DNA of 11,575 nt from an uncultured Chthoniobacterales bacterium (GTDB taxonomy: Bacteria > Verrucomicrobiota > Verrucomicrobiia > Chthoniobacterales > CAKUMP01). The stretch spans positions 1 to 11,575 of the forward strand of contig CAKUMP010000050.1 of the NCBI GenBank assembly GCA_934667795.1, given 5' to 3'. Under the pieces are notes generated by a model, which was given only the letters and a program-made list of their open reading frames with translations, searched no databases and was not told the origin of the DNA. This document shows positions 7,299-11,575 of this stretch, piece by piece; positions within the stretch are counted from its first letter, which is position 1, and the number at the start of each line of letters is the position of its first letter. The translations under genes were made by a program, and so were the position numbers.

Positions 7299-8434
7299 TA
7301 AGCAAGCGACCATCGGAGTTAGTGACAGGGTATTTGCGTCAGGCGTACCAGGACAATGGGATTTTGCATGGGGAGAAATTGCCGACATTATCCGGGTTAG
7401 CGAAAGCGTTGGGGGTGAGTGGATCGACGGTGCAGGGAGTAATAGGAGAATGGGTGAAAGCCGGGCGATTGAGGAGTGAACGCGGGCGTGGGATTTATTG
7501 GGTGAAGCCTGAAAAGTTAATAGAGACAAAAGTGGTAACGATTAACCTGAGCCAGCGGCAGATGCGATTGGATACGGTATGGGCGGGGTTGATTTCGTTA
7601 GGGATAATGGAAACATTTGCGAAGTTTGAGGGGGAGATACTTTTGCGACCGAGTCGTTTTTCGGAGATAGAAACGGCCGGGAAGTCTGAATATGCGGCGG
7701 AGGCGGAGAATTCAGACGGGGCGATTTTGTTTACACGACGAGGATGTATGGATTATGTGCATGCATTTCAACAGGTGGGAAAGCCGGTGATCACGATTAA
7801 TCCGGATGCTCCGACAGCGACCCGTAATTTTGTTTCTACGGATTACTTTCGGAATGGGTATTTATTGGGACGGACCTGGGGAGAATTAAAGCGGCAACGA
7901 ATCGGGTTGGTTTTACAGAACTGGCCGGGAGAGTCGGTTGCCTGGATGCTTTTATTATTAGGATTTAAAGCGGGGTTGGAATTTTCCGGACATCCGGAAG
8001 CGACTTTGAATTATTACGTCGTGTCTTCTCCGGAGAATGTGCGTGATGAAAAGATGTTTGCGGATTTGTGCCAGTTATTTAATGGGATTCCGGATGCGCT
8101 TTATTTTGTTTCTCCAGCGCTGGCCTTACGTGCCATTCGGGTATTTCAAGCCAAGCACATCCAAATCCCTTGTGATGTGAGCATTGTTTCTGGCACAGCG
8201 GATGAAGACAGAGATCCGACGATCAAAGGCTTGAGTCTTTTTTCGCAATCGTTGAAAGAAATTGGACATCAAGCGGCAGAGATGATGATAAAAAGGTTGA
8301 AGCTCCCGGAATATGAGGCGCCAGGAGAATATATTGGGTGTCATTATGTTACCGGGAGTTCCACCACTCTTCAGGAAAATGAGCGGATACTGGAATTAAT
8401 AGCAGAAAAACTTCCGGAGGTTTCCTGTCCCTGA
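7283..8434 (+). CDS. GntR/LacI hybrid transcriptional regulator
   Basis: This 383-residue protein has an N-terminal winged helix of GntR type (about 11-74), recognised by G-E-K-L-P-T-L-S-G-L-A-K-A-L-G-V-S followed by S-T-V-Q, then G-R-L and G-R-G-I-Y-W-V in the wing. The remainder (about 85-375) is a periplasmic-binding-protein-like sensor as in LacI/GalR regulators: D-G-A-I-L-F, G-K-P-V-I-T-I-N, a V-S-T-D-Y-x-x-N-G region, C-D-V-S-I-V-S-G and a closing E-I-G-H-Q-A-A-E-M-M segment. Such hybrids usually bind a sugar-like ligand and control the adjacent catabolic genes. It is first in a co-directional set with the FAD oxidoreductase 36 bases downstream. The ATG at 7283 was chosen because the helix-turn-helix begins about ten residues later; no Shine-Dalgarno sequence is present. 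A GTG at 7322 is a less likely alternative. Self-control is suggested by the inverted repeat over its start. Confidence 0.87.
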   Translation: MTIVSVSKRPSELVTGYLRQAYQDNGILHGEKLPTLSGLAKALGVSGSTVQGVIGEWVKAGRLRSERGRGIYWVKPEKLIETKVVTINLSQRQMRLDTVWAGLISLGIMETFAKFEGEILLRPSRFSEIETAGKSEYAAEAENSDGAILFTRRGCMDYVHAFQQVGKPVITINPDAPTATRNFVSTDYFRNGYLLGRTWGELKRQRIGLVLQNWPGESVAWMLLLLGFKAGLEFSGHPEATLNYYVVSSPENVRDEKMFADLCQLFNGIPDALYFVSPALALRAIRVFQAKHIQIPCDVSIVSGTADEDRDPTIKGLSLFSQSLKEIGHQAAEMMIKRLKLPEYEAPGEYIGCHYVTGSSTTLQENERILELIAEKLPEVSCP

Positions 8435-8470
8435 AAAAAACGGGAATCCTGGAGCAAAAAATAACTGGAT

Positions 8471-10072
8471 ATGCATTCACAGAAAACAGACATTTTGATT
8501 GTGGGGGGAGGACTGGGCGGAGTGGCCGCAGCACTAGCCGCAACAGATGCCGGATTTCGGGTGATATTAACGGAAGAATGTGACTGGCTTGGTGGACAAT
8601 TAACTTCTCAGGCGGTACCCCCGGATGAACATCCATGGATTGAAAAATTTGGATGCACCAGAAGGTACGCGGAATTACGGGAAGGCGTCCGGAAGTTTTA
8701 TCGGGATCATTTTCCACTAAATGAAACGGCCAGAAAAAATGGCAGTTTAAATCCTGGAGGTGGAACTGTTTCCAAACTTTGCCATTTACCGGAAATTTCT
8801 GCGCAGGTGATTTTCAATATGCTGGCACCAGCGAAAGCCGCAGGGAAATTAAAGATTTTCCTACGATGCCGCCCGACTGCTGTATCTGGAAGTCTGGAAC
8901 ATATTGATATCGTCCAGTTTGTTCATATAGAAAATGGCAAAGTGCTGGAAGTTGCAGCAAAGATGGTGATTGATGCGACAGAAACCGGAGAGTTATTACC
9001 TTTGGCTGAGATCGATTGGGTGACCGGAGCAGAATCCCGGGCGGAGTTTGGTGAGCCCCATGCACCGGAAAATGCGAACCCTGAAGATGTGCAATCGATC
9101 ACCTGGTGCTTTCCTTTGGCATTCGATGCCAGTGTGAATGCTCCGGTGGAGGAATACAGGATATCGAAACCCGCACAATATGAACGATGGAAAAATTACA
9201 TTCCTGAATTGACTCCCCCATGGCCGGGACGTGCGCTGGATCTTTGTTATTCGAATCCCAAAACCTGTCAGCCCGTGGAATTTCCATTGTTTCCCGATCC
9301 TGAAAACCCGCGGCAGTGGAACCTCTGGCGGTATCGACAAATTCTGGATCCGGATATTTTTACGGATTCCGGGTCCTGGCATCCTGTGACATTGGTGAAT
9401 TGGCCACAAAATGATTATTACCTTCATAACCTGATTGGAAAATCGTGGGAGGAGCAACAGGAGATTCTGGAAGAGGCACGGCAGTTATCGCTGAGTTTTG
9501 CTTACTGGTTACAAAATGAAGTTCCGCGCCCGGATGGAAAAACGGGTTATCCCGGACTTTATCTGCGTCCGGACATTGCAGGAACATCTGATGGTTTAGC
9601 TAAAGCTGCTTATATTAGAGAGTCACGAAGGATCAAAGCACTGACAACGGTCACAGAGTGTGATATCGGGACGAATGTACGCGGCGAGCGCTGGCCGGAA
9701 TTTGTCGAAACAAGTGTTGGGGTTGGCAGCTATCGTATGGATTTACATCCCAGTACTGCAGGTAGAAATTATGTGGATATCGGATGCTATCCATTTCAAA
9801 TCCCTTTAGGAATTTTGATCCCCCGGGCACATCGTAATTTATTAGCAGGTGCTAAAAATGTCGGGACGACCCATATAACGAATGGTGCTTTTCGGTTGCA
9901 CCCCGTGGAGTGGAATATTGGGGAAGCTGCCGGAGCATTAGCTGTATTTTGTTTGCAGAAAAATCAATGTCCTGCACAGGTACATGAATGTCCGACGCGA
10001 CGGAAAGAGTATCAGTCATTTTTAACGGATCAGGGGATTGAAATTTCCTGGCCTGCGTTACATGCGCGTTAG
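8471..10072 (+). CDS. FAD-dependent oxidoreductase (FAD_oxidored / PF12831-like)
   Basis: This is a 533-residue flavoprotein. The N-terminal beta strand D-I-L-I-V-G-G-G-L-G-G (GxGxxG at 12-17) followed by A-L-A-A-T-D-A-G-F-R-V-I-L-T-E-E is a classical FAD-binding Rossmann motif ending in the ribose-binding acid. V-I-D-A-T-E-T-G-E-L in the first third and G-A-K-N-V-G-T-T-H-I-T-N-G-A-F-R-L-H-P-V-E-W-N-I-G-E-A-A-G near the C-terminus are typical of this FAD oxidoreductase family, common in PVC bacteria. No signal peptide is seen, so it is expected in the cytoplasm. The electron acceptor and substrate are unknown. Its position between a sugar-type regulator and two Gfo/Idh/MocA proteins points to oxidation in a carbohydrate or cyclitol pathway. 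The start at 8471 fits the FAD motif spacing; GGAG lies too far upstream to act as a normal ribosome-binding site. Confidence 0.85.
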   Translation: MHSQKTDILIVGGGLGGVAAALAATDAGFRVILTEECDWLGGQLTSQAVPPDEHPWIEKFGCTRRYAELREGVRKFYRDHFPLNETARKNGSLNPGGGTVSKLCHLPEISAQVIFNMLAPAKAAGKLKIFLRCRPTAVSGSLEHIDIVQFVHIENGKVLEVAAKMVIDATETGELLPLAEIDWVTGAESRAEFGEPHAPENANPEDVQSITWCFPLAFDASVNAPVEEYRISKPAQYERWKNYIPELTPPWPGRALDLCYSNPKTCQPVEFPLFPDPENPRQWNLWRYRQILDPDIFTDSGSWHPVTLVNWPQNDYYLHNLIGKSWEEQQEILEEARQLSLSFAYWLQNEVPRPDGKTGYPGLYLRPDIAGTSDGLAKAAYIRESRRIKALTTVTECDIGTNVRGERWPEFVETSVGVGSYRMDLHPSTAGRNYVDIGCYPFQIPLGILIPRAHRNLLAGAKNVGTTHITNGAFRLHPVEWNIGEAAGALAVFCLQKNQCPAQVHECPTRRKEYQSFLTDQGIEISWPALHAR

Positions 10073-10095
10073 TACAAACCATTTATTTTTAAACA

Positions 10096-10899
10096 ATGAA
10101 AAAGATTCGGATTGGATTTGTGGATTATCGATTGGACATCGCGCATGCGTCGATGTTGTGTACGAAGATTCAAAACCGGAAAGAAGTGGATGCGTGTGAA
10201 GTGGTTGTGTGTACTGCATTGGAAGAAGAATCCGGTAAGGTCTGGGCGAATAAACACAATATCTCTTATGTTCGATCTGCGTCAGAAATGGCTGGGCATG
10301 TGGATGCGGTGATGATTCCGGCATCATCTCATCCGGAGTTGCATTTATCGTTATTTGAATCCTGTATTTCGTTGGGTGTGCCGGTTTTTATTGATAAACC
10401 ATTGGCGCAGGATATGGAGTCTGCTTGTCGAATTTTTGAATTAGCGCAGGAAAATAATATTACAGTCTCCAGTAGTTCCGCGTTACGTTTTGCAGCAGAA
10501 GTCCAGGAAGTGCTCAAAGAAAACCTCTCGCTGGACTTTGTTCAGACCTGGGGTGGGTACAGTCAGCGATTTGATGAATTTTTGATTCACCCTATGGAAC
10601 TGGCGATAACATTAATGGGGCCAGATTTTCATTCTGTCACGCGGGTGTCGCGAGGAAATAATCACCACTTTACATTAAATTATCCGGAAGGTCGCCAGGC
10701 AGATGTCTTTTTTTCTGCAGCAGAACAACCATACGAATTTGCTGTGTGCAGCCAGAATTCCTGGAAACACTACACCTTGCAGTCTGGCTTTTTTGATCAC
10801 TTGATCACCAGCCTGCTCGAAGCATTTCGTACGAATACACCCCTGGTCCCAAGCTCACAAACCCTGGCCGTCCTGAAAGCGATGGAAACCACCGAATGA
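10096..10899 (+). CDS. Short, atypical Gfo/Idh/MocA-family protein
   Basis: This 267-residue protein resembles Gfo/Idh/MocA oxidoreductases but is well below their usual 330-400 residues. The N-terminus (K-I-R-I-G-F-V-D-Y-R-L-D) keeps the first strand but lacks the GxGxxG dinucleotide-binding signature. D-A-V-M-I-P-A-S-S-H (70-79) corresponds to the usual A-T-P-P/N region, and F-I-D-K-P-L-A (98-104) replaces the common E-K-P. The substrate domain is shortened; H165-P-M-E-L-A-x-x-L-M-G may correspond to the conserved catalytic H-x-x-D segment, with Glu in place of Asp. It begins 23 bases after the FAD oxidoreductase and ends 11 bases before a canonical paralogue, so all are probably co-transcribed. 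It may be a divergent dehydrogenase or a non-catalytic partner subunit. The frame is intact with a normal stop, so I see no sign of a pseudogene. Confidence 0.75.
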   Translation: MKKIRIGFVDYRLDIAHASMLCTKIQNRKEVDACEVVVCTALEEESGKVWANKHNISYVRSASEMAGHVDAVMIPASSHPELHLSLFESCISLGVPVFIDKPLAQDMESACRIFELAQENNITVSSSSALRFAAEVQEVLKENLSLDFVQTWGGYSQRFDEFLIHPMELAITLMGPDFHSVTRVSRGNNHHFTLNYPEGRQADVFFSAAEQPYEFAVCSQNSWKHYTLQSGFFDHLITSLLEAFRTNTPLVPSSQTLAVLKAMETTE

Positions 10900-10910
10900 G
10901 TTAAATAGTT

Positions 10911-11575
10911 ATGAACAAAAAGAAGATAGTTATTATTGGTCTTGGTGGAATTGGTCAGCGGCATATTCAATGTGTTGAGGAATCGGCTGGAGCGACATTG
11001 GTAGCGGGAGTGGATCCTGACATTTCCAGGCAGGAGGTATTTCGAAAAGAACAGGGGTTGCCGGTGTTTGCATCGGTGGAGGAGTTGTTGCGATTTGAGG
11101 TCCCTGATGGCGTGATTATTGCGACGCCTCCTTCGGCACGTGCTTCTATTTTATGTGAGGTATTGCCGATGGGGTGTCATGTGTTGATGGAAAAACCGTT
11201 GGCGCATACAAGAGAACATGCACAGGATATAGTTGAGCTTGCTCGACAATTTCCGCAGGCGCCGGTTCATGTCGGATTTTGTCATCGATTTACAGGAGCG
11301 GCAGAAGTTGCGAAAACTCAATTGAGAAAAGGCATGATTGGGGATGTGGTCTGGATGAATATTAATTTCTCGGGGAATAATCCTCAAATGGAATCGCGGT
11401 GGATGACAGATCCTGCGTTGTCTGGTGGTGGAGCGGCAATGGACAATGCGTGTCATGCGGTGGATTTATTTCGTTTTGTGATTGGGGAGTCGATCCAGGC
11501 GAAAAGTTTTTTGAGACGGAGTTGGGTGTCGCGTGGGGATGACAGTTTTTTATTAGCAGTGCAGGAGGAATCGGG
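10911..11575 (+). CDS. Gfo/Idh/MocA-family NAD(P)-dependent oxidoreductase, truncated by window end
   Basis: The frame opens with ATG at 10911 and stays open to the right edge (221 codons visible). K-K-I-V-I-I-G-L-G-G-I-G (GxGxxG at 10-15) is the Rossmann motif. Asp35 ends the second strand, where an acidic residue favours NAD over NADP. A-T-P-P is at 71-74 and M-E94-K95-P96-L-A is the family's hallmark, with Lys95 the expected catalytic lysine. G-G-G-A-A-M-D178-N-A-C-H182-A-V-D185 supplies the substrate-domain Asp and His. These enzymes oxidise or reduce hydroxyl groups of sugars, sugar acids or inositols. The start lies 11 bases after the preceding stop with no Shine-Dalgarno sequence, and the glycine motif spacing fixes it. 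A full-length enzyme of about 330-370 residues would need roughly 330-450 more bases beyond the window. Confidence 0.92.
   Translation, partial: MNKKKIVIIGLGGIGQRHIQCVEESAGATLVAGVDPDISRQEVFRKEQGLPVFASVEELLRFEVPDGVIIATPPSARASILCEVLPMGCHVLMEKPLAHTREHAQDIVELARQFPQAPVHVGFCHRFTGAAEVAKTQLRKGMIGDVVWMNINFSGNNPQMESRWMTDPALSGGGAAMDNACHAVDLFRFVIGESIQAKSFLRRSWVSRGDDSFLLAVQEES

Noticed and set aside
8405..8462. Possible terminator between the regulator and the FAD gene (CCC, A-run, GGG)
   Set aside because: The stem would be only about three to four pairs with no U-tract; the 36-base gap fits co-transcription better.
11151..11456. 101-codon minus-strand frame near the right edge
   Set aside because: It is the antisense shadow of the canonical Gfo/Idh gene, whose motifs (GLGGIG, MEKPLA, H182) are unambiguous.

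Overview
The window looks like a stretch of chromosome from a Gram-negative bacterium with a moderate GC content. A PVC-superphylum member (Kiritimatiellota, Lentisphaerota or Opitutae-like Verrucomicrobiota) fits best. I infer this from the gene style: a GntR-type helix-turn-helix fused to a LacI-type sensor, a large FAD-dependent oxidoreductase next to Gfo/Idh/MocA dehydrogenases, and start codons with almost no Shine-Dalgarno sequence. No marker gene fixes the taxonomy.

Layout. Bases 1-61 are the last codons of an exodeoxyribonuclease III-type gene. Bases 192-2468 encode an Aas-like fusion of a 1-acylglycerol-phosphate-type acyltransferase and an acyl-activating (AMP-forming) enzyme. A complete tRNA-His with encoded CCA follows at 2534-2609. 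A secreted or membrane-anchored TPR protein (2675-4063) ends at a strong 12-bp hairpin. Bases 4108-4698 hold a minus-strand gene of unknown function, convergent with the TPR gene. Divergent from it is a two-gene, translationally coupled unit: an SGNH/GDSL-like membrane-anchored protein (4682-5785, true start probably further in) and an AlgI/DltB-type MBOAT acyltransferase (5782-7209). Together these look like a module that acylates (probably O-acetylates) an exported glycan or surface polymer.

From 7283 to the right edge lies a co-directional block that reads as one catabolic operon: a GntR/LacI hybrid regulator, an FAD-dependent oxidoreductase, a short atypical Gfo/Idh/MocA protein, and a canonical Gfo/Idh/MocA dehydrogenase cut off by the window end. 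The likely job is regulated oxidation of a sugar, sugar acid or cyclitol, but the substrate cannot be read from the sequence.

The most interesting signals are: (i) a perfect 13-bp inverted repeat flanking the start region of the regulator gene, laid over promoter-like boxes, which suggests autoregulation and a nearly leaderless mRNA; (ii) the compact Gfo/Idh protein lacking the classical glycine motif, directly before a canonical paralogue; (iii) the orphan minus-strand protein beside the SGNH-MBOAT pair; and (iv) an intragenic strand-composition gradient, with several genes G-rich at the 5' end and C-rich near the stop codon. No mobile element, CRISPR array or integrase was seen. No stretch longer than 300 bases is without a gene.
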